From: Icerya purchasi | Taxonomy: Eukaryota; Arthropoda; Insecta; Hemiptera; Monophlebidae | DNA: 64,000 nt | Direction of reading: 5' to 3' | Assembly: GCA_039619475.1 (NCBI GenBank) | Contig: CM077115.1 | Span: forward strand, 137,404,172 to 137,468,171 | In this document: positions 1-12,000 of the stretch, piece by piece | How the letters are laid out: each line of letters begins with the position of its first letter | Numbering within the stretch: position 1 is the stretch's first letter | Program-made: the position numbers and the translations under genes | The notes under the pieces: model-generated | Databases searched by the model: none | Told to the model about the DNA's origin: nothing | The model's input: only the letters and a program-made list of their open reading frames with translations

Positions 1-918
1 ACAACAGCGGTTAATTTTTGTAAAGTTCGGAAGTATGCACTCCATTGAAGTGATGTATCGATTAAAATATCGGGCAATGGAAAAGGTCTGGGCTTTATAT
101 TAAACCGAAACTTCCTATAAATGCATTCGGAAAATTTTGAAAATCTGAACCGAGTAGAAAAAACTATCATATATATCATAGGGTGCGGTTCGTAAATTTC
201 CCAGTCATATTTACAGAAATTCGATTAGAAGCAATTAGGCGCATCCGACGGTGCTGAACAAACTACGCGCTATACAAAATTCCACTTTAAGAGAGTTTTA
301 CAGGTGCCTTTAGAACATCGCCTACGGTCATCGTGCTATTTGAATGCCAAGAATGGCTGCTTAATCTGAAGAGGGCAGGAAAATACTCCTATAAAAAACT
401 TTTTCCATCTCTTATTATGTTCGTAATCCCTAGTTCTCTGGTACACTTTCTCTCCTTAGTAATCGCTTGTTGTTGCTTACTAATTCCTGTTTTATAATAC
501 TTCTAAGCAAAGTCATTCACACAAAAATTCAAAAAAAAAAAAAAGAAGGAAATTGATCTTTTTTGTTAACTTGACAGAACTGTATGCTATAAATCACAAT
601 TTTAAAACGTTTTCAATGAACAGCCTTTCCGAAATTATCGGGCGGTACTTTAGAGAAAAAGAAAAAAACCTACAAGAACTCATTACGTAATAATTAGAAA
701 AAGTGTGAAGAATAATAAAAACAAAGATAATCATAACTTATAAAACAAATAGCAACCGCCTATACAGTGCGAAAGAAATATAGAATTACGGAGTTGCAAA
801 CGGTGTTATTTAATAATTCAATGTGATCTGAAGGCAGTTCTACAATCTGCCACCCGAGAGACGTGCCTTATTCTCTGACCTCGAAAGTTTGGTGATGTGC
901 TAGTACATCGACAAAGGA
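1..918. other. AT-rich DNA, no gene recognised
   Basis: No ORF with family motifs, RNA gene or terminal repeat was recognised. It could hold upstream intron or flank of GBA, but there is no evidence for an exon. Confidence 0.5.
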
Positions 919-936
919 TAAACTATATATATATAT

Positions 937-2440
937 ATATACTAACTGTGTCCCTCGGCTTTGCCCGTGTATTAATGTCCGTTTAAATCTGTACTTGGAA
1001 ATTTATAAAAATTTTTTTGCTTTATCAGGAATTGTATTTATGTTAAGATTTTTTCTCTCTTTGGGAAACATATTTATTACCGTCCAACAGAAAATAGTCT
1101 TCACGTTCCACGTTTAACTGAAGATTATCGATCTTTCTTTAACCTGTCGGTTTTGATCTAACAAAAAGTTTTGCTCAACTAAACAGCACACACAGCCATC
1201 GGTTTGGAGTTACTCACACGATGATCTCCCATAATTACACATTTAAGAGAACATCTTCTTCACTCATATCTTCCGAATTCTCCGTATCGAGCATTTTATT
1301 AAAATTAATTTATTGCCGCAAGAACAAACTGCAGTAGTTGAGTAAGAATTTTAATACTCCTGTTAGCAAATTATTAAAAAGAAAGTTAAACAGTTAATTT
1401 TAAAAATTTATACAGCGGTTTTGGCCCAAAAGTTCGAATATTTGACATATCAGTTAAATACTCTATTTATTTTTATATGTTATCCATTAAGTCCGATAGT
1501 ATATGTCTTAAACCTCTTCCAGTTTTTATAAACATATTATTGTACAATACATTTTCATATTTCGACTCCTAATCATTCATTATTATACAATAAATAAGAT
1601 AGAGATGAAAACAAACATGTACCATCCCTATCTATGTATTTAGCATAATGGGCAACTACTGTATCCTTAACACATATTAATTCTACATTCGTAATTACAG
1701 TGAGTATTTTAATATATATTAAAATACTCACTTCAATACCGCACAGAATTTGCACAAACTGAAAGTAAAATGAAATATTTTTGAATATTAGACACCGCGA
1801 TTCTCTTTGCCATTCCAACATCAACAACAACTTTTCTCCCGACCTGCCTGTCTTCAGCATTTTATTAAAATTAATTGATTACCACAACAACAAACTATAC
1901 GTAGTTGAGTAAAGATTTCAAATTTGAATATAAATAACGTTCCCGGTAGTAAATTCCGTTGCAGGATATTTTAGAAAACACCACTTTTTTTTTTTTAACT
2001 CTCCGTAATGAGTACAGCAATTAAATAGGAGCGTGCGACTTGGAAGTTTAATGATTTCAGTAACGCAAAAAGTGAAGTAACAGAAGCGGCGTATTTACTT
2101 ACACCAGAAACTAATAAAATAACCATAGTAATCGTTTTATTTAAATGTTTAGGTTTAGTTTATTTTTACCGTGGTAATCATTTTATTTAAAAATTAATTT
2201 TTTGTTAATTTCTTTTTATTCGTCCCATATACATTTCTGTGCCCCTGGTCTCATCTCAACTATTTAAACCCCTCATATTTCATGTAGTGGACCGAATTGT
2301 GAATCTAAACCATTCTTGAATACACTTGAACACACACAAAAAATTTCATCAAAATTGGTCCAGCCGTTTAGGAGGAGTTCAGTCACAAACACACGCGCAG
2401 AAGAATTATATATATAAAGATATATATTAATTACAACGTA
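937..2440. repeat. 1.5 kb TA-ended interspersed repeat (type unassigned)
   Basis: It begins beside a (TA)n run with CTGTGTCCCTCGGCTTTGCC and ends with TTTCATCAAAATTGGTCCAG, CCGTTTAGGAGGAGTTCAG and AGAAGAATTATATATATAAA. From memory, these border phrases are widespread in insect repeats. The interior holds a degenerate direct repeat (1292-1352 vs 1856-1916, both starting AGCATTTTATTAAAATTAAT) and a 32 bp perfect palindrome at 1700-1731. No coding capacity was seen; the weak ORF at 1573-1860 has no motif. Confidence 0.55.
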
Positions 2441-3494
2441 ATTCTTAGGCCGGCCTCCATTAGAAAAAATGTCCCAATTTTATGTAACGTTTGTAATATT
2501 TTATGTTTTTTACCGACTTCCAAAAAGAAGGTTATATACGTTCATCGCGTATGTTTTTTTCTTTTATGTTTGTTCACGTATAACTCATAATTTTATATAT
2601 AGACCGATTTTACTGATTCTTTGTCCATTAGAAAGAGTACCATTCAACTTAGGTACCCCATGTGAATGATGATGAAAATTAATGAACATTAATTAAATAT
2701 TCGTCAAAAAACCTGAAAAAATGAGGTGGTCCCTTTTGTTAATTTTATTTTCTTATCATTTCCTATTAGTATAACACAGAGGCGGTTGACTTAAACTGTG
2801 CTATCAAACGCTTCAAACTTTTCTGGATCTGTCGTTTTCGAACCAAGGATGCGGCAAATTCTTCGCTATTGCACTGTTCGTTGTTCTATTTTCGTTAACG
2901 CAATTCACGTTTGCGTTCGGCGACGGTTTTCATTTTTCGAAACATATATGTTTTTTACTGTGCAGGTTGATGAATAAAAAGTCTCACCATAGCTCAGAAC
3001 CATGTAAAGAATAATACCATGGGGAAACGCAAAAAAAAAGTATTATTTATATGTGTTGTAGTATGTTAAGTTGTTTCGGTAGCTTAATAAAATTTATGCT
3101 GTAAATTATTAGTTGTATTTTTTCTTCTTCTTCTTCTTCTTCTCGTTTCGATGGACCATGTAATTTCAGTTGTCGTTCTTTCTTTTGGCCTTTATTTGCT
3201 CCCAGTATTCCTAATTTCGTTCACTATGGTTTTTCTTTCTTTGCAGCGTCCATGATGTACCTTTTCGTATTTTCGGGTTTCCTTTAAATTGCTTTCCTGC
3301 TATTAAATCTTTCATTTTTTTTTTTTTTATTATATAAAATTGTCACATTTTTACGCTATAAAATCTAATGGGAGCCGACCCAAGAGAATTACGTTGTAAA
3401 TTTTAATTATTTTATGCAGAGTATAGAAGAGAAAGAGACAGAAATGTAAGCAAGAGGGGTCAAGGGGCATCTTGTTGTGAGGCCAAAATGGCCG

Positions 3495-3535
<41 letters not shown>
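2405..3535. repeat. TA-flanked foldback-like repeat, copy 1 (interrupted)
   Basis: The left end reads ATTACAACGTAATTCTTAGG and the right part carries AGAATTACGTTGTAAATTTT, GCAAGAGGGGTCAAGGGG and GGCCGAGTTTATATATA before a (TA)n run. The same blocks recur at 27880-28432 and 39980-40427. The middle of this copy carries unrelated DNA, including ACCGACTTCCAAAAAGAAGG, which resembles a phrase common in insect repeats, and a (TTC)n run at 3121-3143. Confidence 0.55.
3498..3535. repeat. (TA)n microsatellite
   Basis: An uninterrupted AT dinucleotide run at the end of the foldback-like repeat. Confidence 0.9.
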
Positions 3536-3538
<3 letters not shown>

Positions 3539-5079
3539 CTAATTGTAAGTCTGCGAAAAGGGGAGGAATAGAAAAATGATGGTTAATTAGTTGCTTTTTT
3601 AAATTAAACTAATCAGCGACATACTTCAAATTTAGAGCGTATGAGATAAATCTTCAAGAAGTTGTTAATAAATAATTCTATTTCGAATAAGTTGCATTCG
3701 TTAGAATTCAGACTTCATATTACAGAACGAACATTCGTTATATTATATAAACATATATTAATAATTATTTTTTGCATTGAATTTATATACTTTTCCGTGT
3801 TTTTTAACATGTAGATGAGCAAAAAATCTGCATTCCACGCAAGTATAAGGCGGAAAGTATAGTTTGCGTCTGCAACTCTACGTATTGTGACACCGCCCCA
3901 AGCATTGAAACTCCGCCGCAAGGTCGTTTTGCAGTAGTCACCTCCAGTCAAAGCGGAGAAAGATTTAAAGTTACCGTTGGAGAATTTACGAAACGAAGAC
4001 TAATAGAGCGTAATTTATTTTATCGTTTTTATCGTAGATTTTAAAAACTCTGATTACTCTATTAGGAGTTAATCGTACTAATTTTAACGGCGATGTGATA
4101 CGTGCTACAAGTCATTAATTTTTTTGACTGCTTTTGCATCATTTTCTGATTCGTTCAAAATGATTTCATAAAGTAAGAATCGAAAAAGATCAAAATGATA
4201 AACAAGGGTACATTCCATTTTACGATTTTTTTCTCTAAACATCAAGTTGGGTAAAGAAGTATTCGTATTTTTATCCTTTTCCGTTATATAAATACTAATT
4301 TTCTCATCAACAAATTAAAATGATGCTGCTTTTGAAGGTTAACTCCTTTTCCAAATATTTATTTATCCATTATTTTTCTGCTGAATGGTGAGAATGTCAA
4401 AAAAACAAAACAAAAAAATGCAAATAAAGTTAAGCTAAATCAAAATGCAAATAAAGTTCTATAAACTAGTTTACATATTAATAACAAGCGACGATAATGA
4501 TAATAATAATAATAATAAACAACATAGATATAAGAAGAATTATACACAACGGTTGCTTATTTTTGATTCATAAATATTTATACTATGTTATTTATCACTG
4601 TACTAACAAAATATTATGCCTCCTTCTCCTATAAATGACATTTCCAATACAGGTAAACACTTTTTTTGGTTTTTGATAATAATCTATGTAAACTTATTTT
4701 CGAAATTCTGTTCACATCGATGGCAATACATTTAACAACCGATAGAAATCATGTTGAGACCAACGGATACGAAGAACTAGAATAATACGACAACCGTTAC
4801 AAGTAAGCTTATAAATTCTTGCTGGTAGTATTAGGAGAAAGAAATACAATTATTATGCTTTTACATAAGTGACATCACTTTCATTAATTGGAAGATCGTC
4901 AACCAATTCGTTTTGTTTTAATCTTCTTTTAAGATTATCCGGTTATGTTCTAATGTACATTTTATTTTAATATATAGATCCGAATTTGAGTCTAATCTCC
5001 CCAAAAAAAAACTTCTTACATTGTGAACACTAAGAGCGTGTTTGATGAAGAAAATATTTAAATCATTGTAAAGGATCAC
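3536..5079. other. AT-rich DNA, no gene recognised
   Basis: Only simple sequence was seen: an (AAT)n run at about 4497-4516 and a short direct repeat of ATGCAAATAAAGTT near 4418 and 4444. Confidence 0.5.
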
Positions 5080-6830
5080 GTTAGAAACATATTTTGAAGC
5101 TGCTGAAATAGTTCAAAGAGTGTTAGATTGTTATCTTTGAATTAATAGTATTTTTGATCGAGTATGGTGGCGGGGGCTATTAATGAAGATATTAACCGCT
5201 GGATTAACTGGCAATATGGCCAGCTATATTAAAAATTTTCCAACAAAAAGAAAAGTTTCAAGTTAAGATTAGAACTACCAATTCAATATGTCGCTAGAGA
5301 ATGGCATTCCACAAGGCTCTGCCCTAAGTGCAATCTTGTTTATATTCTTTATAAATGATATAGCAAATTTCATCACGCCTCCCGTTACTGCCCAGATTTA
5401 TATCGACGATTTGAACATTTCTTTATCTTCCAGCCTTCCTTTCAATGCCCAAAATATTCTCCAAAAAGCAATAAATAAATTACAATCCCGCTCAAATACC
5501 AATGGTCTAGTGTCCTTTCTAAACAATATATATTGAATTCCATAGAGTGCTGTCTCATTTACTATTTCTCTCACGCTAGATAATAATTCTATACCCTTCC
5601 AATCTACAGTGAAATTCTTGGGACTATTGTTCGATTGCAGGCTATCCTGCCGTCCACACATATCAGGTTTAAAGAAAAAGTGTTTAAAATCCCTCGGCAT
5701 CGTTAAATATTTATCAAATCCCAAATATAATATCCTCCCCAAGCTCCTTCTCTCAGTATATAAATTCATCGTCTTATCCAGAATCATGTACGGGTACCCA
5801 GCATACTCCCAGGCATGTCATTCCTTAATAAATTCATTAGAGTAATCCATAATTCTGCCCTTTGTTCGATACTAGGAGCTCATCGAACCACTCCTGCATC
5901 TAGCATGTGTAATTTGCCGGGGTGCCCGCCGTTGTCATACCACAGAAACTAGCAATACTTTTCTGTCCTTAACGCTTACTCATTTGGCTGTTAGTAATTC
6001 TTCACGCACACCAAACTTCTCAAATGATCCTGTGTTCGAAGTCCTCGACATATTGGATTTAAATAATATAAACTGAATAAACCCTATGCACCAAAACCTC
6101 GCATTAATCCCCCCGCGGGATTCCCCAATAATAAAAACAGATGTATCACTTAAAACCAACTTCAGACAGCTCCCAACTAACGTCATCGAAACAGCTAAAA
6201 ATGCAATAAATAAATACATCGACCACGCTATAGTCTACACAGATGGTGCTAGAAAAAACCCCACCACAACCACATGTACGTTCGTAGTATCAGATAAAGC
6301 GTTTTCTTTCCGGTCAATAATGGCTGCACATTACTGGACGCAGAAATGTATGCCATCCTATACGGGCTACAATATATTTCATCTTGCAAACCTAACAAAA
6401 AAAAACAGTCATAATTACAGACTCTCTGGCAGCATTAGAAGTCATATCCAGCCCTAAAACCAGAAATATAATATCTACTAAAATCCTCTTCGTATTATCA
6501 TCGATGCACAGAAGTCTGAAATCCAATTGGTGACGTTTATGTGGGTTCCCGGTCACGTGGGAATACCGGGGAATGAACAGGCGAACATGATGGCACAGTC
6601 AGCACTACAAGCTCCGCAGAACAGATATTCACCTCCCCCTTCATCCATGGCACAATTCTTTTTAGCGAAAAGCAAACAAGAATTGAAGGAACAATATAAT
6701 ATATATGTATATAATTGCATGAAAAATAGCAATTCAACACTGATCCCGACTAAATCATTTGATTATATTTATGCACAAAATCTAAAAGAAAAAAATTACA
6801 ACTAGCCAAATGGCTTCGCCCCGAAATCGC
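5080..6830 (+). mobile_element. LINE-B: decayed non-LTR retrotransposon with RT and RNase H
   Basis: In order: an RT motif A region (FDRVWWRGLL at about 5150), NGIPQGSALSAILFIFFIND (motif B, 5300), AQIYIDDLNIS (motif C, YIDD in place of the usual YADD, 5395), thumb KFLGLLFDCRLSCRPHISGL (5610) and YGYPAYSQ (5790), then an RNase H start HAIVYTDGARKNP (6230) and end FMWVPGHVGIPGNEQAN (6530). Frames change several times and there are stops between blocks, so it is inactive. The RT plus RNase H order suits the I/R1/LOA-type clades. The moderately GC-rich stretch to about 7320 may be its 3' UTR. Confidence 0.85.
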
Positions 6831-7330
6831 GTTATGCCCGACGATACAGCGATGCGGACCAGAAAAGTTCGAAACTCGCAACACACAGCGTGGCGTTGAC
6901 TAGTATAAAAACAAGCGGTAAACGACGACCAGCCGCTATCCGCGACTATCGGTTAGGATAATTAAACGGTAACTAATAATTACCTTTATCTAGCCAGATC
7001 GGTTCGATATATTACATTAAAACTAACGGTACATTACCGAAAGACCTTATCAATTAATAACACATAGTCGCTATCTGATCTTCTTTCACGGCTCACGACA
7101 GACACTATCCTGTTGTCGCATACATACCAGAGGACACTTACACAACCCCTTAACACTAGCCGAAATTCGACGAGAATCGGAAATTACATATTCGGCCGTG
7201 TACGTATTCTCTGACGACGATGAATAATCGAATTCATGTCGAGAGATCGAAAATTAATGATTTTAATCGGAGAATGATTTCTAGCTCGACATCATCGCGC
7301 CAGGTAAAATACCGAATATCCGTATCAATA
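6831..7330. other. Unassigned, possibly the 3' end of LINE-B
   Basis: GC content is somewhat above its surroundings. There is no ORF motif and no poly-A tail that would define the LINE end. Confidence 0.3.
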
Positions 7331-7760
7331 TGTAAGATGTGCTAAAAAGCCTTAATTTAATTTAAATTCTGCTACAATACTAAAACCTAGGAGTGAGGAG
7401 GTGGACATTTTTAAATCACAATAAAAAATTAAGTTTTTTAATAGTATTAATATATAAGAGTGAAAAAGTTTACATTAATAATTAATTTTAATTGAAAATA
7501 AAAATTTAAGTTCTTTTACAATATTAACCTAAGAGTGAAGACTTGTGGACATAACTAATTAATTTCAATTCAAAATAAACCATGGGATGGTTTTATATCA
7601 TTTACATTTGTTGAGGGACTGCGTGACTAGTGATAAAATCGCCCCATGATTTATTTTCAATGGAAATTAATTATTAATGTCCACAAGTCTTCACTCTTAG
7701 GTTAGTACTGTAAAAGAATTTAAATTTAAATTATTTTACACTTTTCAGCGCATCTAACAT
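7331..7760. mobile_element. MITE-like inverted repeat, apparently nested or duplicated
   Basis: The ends are AGATGTGCTAAAAAG (left) and the complement of AGATGCGCTGAAAAG (right). An inner pair of arms (about 7502-7590 and 7650-7735) shares AACCTAAGAGTGAAGACTTG next to TGGACAT, and a further diverged copy of this arm lies at 7385-7415 (CCTAGGAGTGAGGAGGTGGA). No coding capacity. Confidence 0.7.
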
Positions 7761-7883
7761 ATAAAGCATCTGTTTTTATTTTTTTTAAACTATAATTTTA
7801 TTTATTAATAATTCTACTACTATTACTAGAATTGTTTTTGATATAGTTATCGTCTTCATCACTCTTGGTATTATTATCATAGG

Positions 7884-8215
7884 TAGTGCGGTCGCCTAGT
7901 GGTTTAGGCGCTTGGGTATGAAACCAGAGGTCACCAGTTCGAGACTTGTCTCGTCCTGGATCCAAGTCGCTCCCAAGTTTACCCACCCTGAAATAATTTG
8001 GGGGTACCAGAGAAATCTGGGAAAGTAAAGCCCGCCGAGAGAAAGGAACTGGCCCCCTATTCTCATTAGTGCCGTTGAGCTTTGTATATTGTGAACCTTA
8101 ACTTCACAATCCCCGACGCTCTGTCAAGGGTATTATGAGACTTACTGTACCTATTATTATTATTATTATTATTGTTATTATTATTACTATTATTGTTGTT
8201 GCTGTTGTTTATTTG
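7884..8215 (+). mobile_element. tRNA-derived SINE with (ATT)n tail
   Basis: The tRNA-like head shows A-box-like GTCGCCTAGTGGTTTAGG and B-box-like AGTTCGAGACT (7885-7950). A conserved-looking body of about 200 bp follows (CTGGGAAAGTAAAGCCCGCC, GGAACTGGCCCCCTATTCTC), ending in an (ATT)n tail at about 8150-8215. It cannot be a functional tRNA: no complete cloverleaf. The Asn-repeat ORF on the opposite strand is only the tail. Confidence 0.8.
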
Positions 8216-8859
8216 ATCTAATGGTATTATTAGAGAACATAGAGTTGGATTCGTCGCTTCAGTACCTGAAATATTATCAGTTACTGCCCATGAATTTTCG
8301 ACGCACATTTGAACATCGTTACCCATAGTGGAGTGACTGAGAGGGGTCTCCTCCTTCCCGTCGTTATCTAACATACCTCGCACAAATTATACATTTACAG
8401 CGATAGAAATATAAATAAGTGGTGTATGCCAAGCACCGAAAGTGTGTTGCAGTGTGTGTAACTGAAATGTAAATGTGATGAAAGGAGATAGCTGCGGTAA
8501 CTTCTTATCAACAATAAACGCACGAAAAGACGTTAACGCACTTTCACTTGATACGCAACGTGGTGTTATTAGTTTTTAAATTGATATTTTTAGTTTTATG
8601 TTATATTTGCTCGGTATTGTTGTTTACTTTTTGTAGGTTCCGTACTTTTTTCTGCTAATATTTCAGTTCATTTTCGTTGAATGCTCTCATATTTTAACTA
8701 CATTCTCTTCATAAATTTCCTGCTCACAACATTAGTCATATATTCAGACAGGTCCATATTATATTATGGAAGGATATTTATTTTGCCCTTTTCTCCAATC
8801 CGAATTCTTTTTATCTTTCCGTACAGCCTTAACCTTATTTCACCAGTTGGTTTGACAAG
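8216..8859. other. No gene recognised
   Basis: No motif-bearing ORF or repeat boundary was seen between the SINE and the next LINE fragment. Confidence 0.45.
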
Positions 8860-9070
8860 TCTCCTTCTCTTTGTCGTCCCCTGATCCAACTGCCATATGT
8901 AGCTTTTTCTCCCTTCGATACTCTTTCGTTTTCCCTCGTTCCTTTCCCGCAGTGTCCTCTTCACCCAGAAGATTCCTTGTTTCTGTGTGATGTCAGTCAT
9001 GTTCCCTTCAAATGTTTCCTGCTTTCTTTGGAACATTTTCTCTTCTATTCTCAGCTATTGAATCCTGGTC
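8860..9070 (+). mobile_element. LINE-A 3' fragment (diverged)
   Basis: It encodes the C-terminal signature in decayed form: CDVSHVPFKC followed by SLEHFLFYSQLLN, aligning with CDANHVLFECSGLSRE...YYHFLKLG in the cleaner copy at 26470. The upstream half matches the RSLRRS..RLRFSHSLLPSS part at low similarity. Confidence 0.55.
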
Positions 9071-12000
9071 TTCTTTCTTCATTTTATGTGAGCTGTTATT
9101 TCTCTTCGTTAGCGTACAGCAAAAATAAAAAATTATAAAGAAAAAAAATAAACAACTTTTTCAATGATTATTATGTGTATTTTTTTTTTCCCAGCGTAAA
9201 TTACGTCTTTACTGATTTTATGCATTTGGAAAATATAATCAATCTGGTTTCGCAGTATCCTTCCAACTAGTGTCTTCGTTTTTTTTTTCTTCCAAATTAA
9301 GACGCGTACTTTTAACGAAAAAATTGAAATTATTCTTGCAAATTTAAGTAGCGTAACAAGTTTTTTTTGTTTTTTTTTTTTTGGTTTCAGTTCGTGCGAG
9401 AACATTAATTATAGTGTAATAAATAATTATTCGTCGCAGAGCAAATACGTTTCGGTTTAAATCAACGTCTCACGGGAAAAACTTTGCAGGCGAGGGGAAA
9501 TAAGCCAGACATTTACATAACACTGTAAGTTACCAGCGAATTGAATTTAAAATGTAAAATACTACGAACGGAAAAGTAATCGGATTTAAATGAACGGGTT
9601 AAGTCCAGAAATAAAAAAAATTTCGTTGAAGAGGAAAATGTAACGAGGTGTCTCTTCATTAATAGTTATATGTCGGTGATCCACTTGCACTATCTGTCTT
9701 GGGTCGTAAATATATAATTTAAATTTTTTATTCGTTTTAGTGTAGGTTTTTTTTCTTTTTTGTTTATTAATTAGTTTTAAAAAAAAATTATTATAAAATC
9801 ACATACAAAAGTGTATTTAAAGGGAATCTTGATGTTAGTCTAGGTCTAGCTAATGGTTCAGTTTGACCTGTATAGTACGTAACAGATAATTAAATTTAAT
9901 TTAATTATTTAATTTTTTGTTTTCTTTAAACAAAAATAATTTTTGTTAAATTCGAGGACCTACCGTGACGTAGTTGTTAGAGGACCTGGTTTGAATCCCG
10001 TTGTCGCACAATGAAATTTCCAAAAGTTTCATTTGTGCTAAGTTAATGCCCACAATTAACGTGCCCCCCCCCCCAAATAAACAAGAAAGCAAAAAGAAAG
10101 GAGATCGTGCACAATAGTTAGAACGGTTCAAGAGTTTAAATTACGGCAGAAATCTTAAACCATTACTCTTTCTAAATTGAAAAATTGAGCTTCGGTTCCC
10201 TTTTGAATTCTACAAGGCTGACTGAAAATTAGGAAATCCGAAGAATATTTGATTAATACATTGCCTGCGAATGTCGACAACGTGTCGACATCTAACATTC
10301 TTTCTGTGGGCATATGTCGACCACGTATCGTGCATTACCCAATGTTGTTTTTTACAGAATGCACAGGCATCCAGCAATGTTGGAACTAGTTGTTTTTTGT
10401 ACCACGCATAAAGTAAAGAATCGTGTAATACGATTTGTTGTCCGCCTTATTAGCCTTGTGGGAAAGTGGGGAAGCAATGCACCGCAGTCAATGTGTTGAG
10501 CCAGGAATTCCCTAAAGGAGAATATGCCCCGTAGATGTTGGACGCAGCAAAATGAGCAAGCGATTCTGGCACCGCTGCCTTCCAATGAGTAATTACTGGA
10601 ATAGTCATAAGTGACCTAGACTCATACGGCTAAGCACACAACAGGTCCTCCCATTGCGATGAGATTTTCTGTGTAATGCTTAAAGGTTTTTCGTTTGATT
10701 TTCTTTATCAATCGATTGAGCTGCTAATCCGATTGAAAGAACTCTTACTTGTTTCGCCGTTTAATTAATTACCGAAATCGCAATGGATAAAATTATTTTT
10801 GCCAAGTGCGGAGCTTCACTAGCAACAGAAAAGTAAATAGATTCCATAATCTTTAATTTTTCCGAAGTTTTTAGGAGTGTATTTAGATTGATCCTACTTA
10901 ATAATTATCCCAGTCTTTTTTGGTTAAAGTTTTTGCTTCATCTTCCGGCAAATTGCTGTACCGCTGAGCATTAGTAGAATCGGTACGTAAATTAAGTGAA
11001 AAATTATCATAATTTTTTCTGTATAAATTCTTGGTGACAAACTAGTCTATTAAATCCGGGATTTTATCGCTTGGTCAATGGTATTGGAGATAAAAGTAAA
11101 TCCGATTATAAAAATGTTGTACATGTTTCATTCAGGTGAGCTTAGTGTCCAAAAACACAAACCCAAATACTTGATATTAGATTTCGAAAAAAAAAAAAAA
11201 CAAAAAACAAACGCTTCGTTATTTATTTGGGCTCAGATGCCTTATAAAGTTGATAGTGAATATCATAACTTATTAGCGAAGATGTTTAAGTTCCGTAAAA
11301 AGCCGAGATTGTACTATAAACCATAAAAAATCATCTGTGTAGGATAAAAAATGTGTGAATTAATTAGTAGCTTAGTATTAGAAACCGAATTAATAGGCGG
11401 GCTAACAGGATAGGTTTAAATACAGAACCCTAAGCCTTGTAACGAACTGTAGGAACGATTAATTTAGTAACGGAGTTCAGAACGAACAATGTTTGAGTAA
11501 AAACAGTTTATACGTGAACTCGGAGATATTCGAAATACTTACAATTCCTCAGTCGATCAAATGGTATAGAGATAATGAAAAATATCACCGAAAGTCCTAA
11601 TAACATCTAAGTAAGTAATTATCGAAAACTTCTTATTAATAAAGAATTTATATAAATAACATTAATCAAATGGGCCAGGTAATTAGTATCACCGTAACCA
11701 GGCCCAAAAAACACATCAGACGGAAAAATCTTATTTTGTTTTCTCTCTAGTATAATAGTCTGTTCTTGAATATAATTTCCAGTGTCTTTCTGTTGCTTGA
11801 AACTGAAGAAGTAAGTCTTAAGTATCTGGTTCTCATCAGATTTGGATATACGGAAATAATTAAAAAGGAAAATTAACCTTTCGGACTTGCCTTAAATTAG
11901 TTAATTTATAATAGAAACCAGAATGTTTTGAAACAGTTTCTTACATTTCTCAACGCCGAGTAAGAGATTTCGACCGTATCGGAGGATGTATCAATATCTA

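Noticed and set aside
3118..3300. Possible end of another LINE around the (TTC)n run
   Set aside because: A (GAA)n-type tail on the minus strand resembles LINE-D's end, but the adjacent translation does not clearly match, so it was not called.
8066..8383. Minus-strand ORF with a poly-Asn tract
   Set aside because: The Asn run is the (ATT)n tail of the SINE read on the other strand; no domain on either side.
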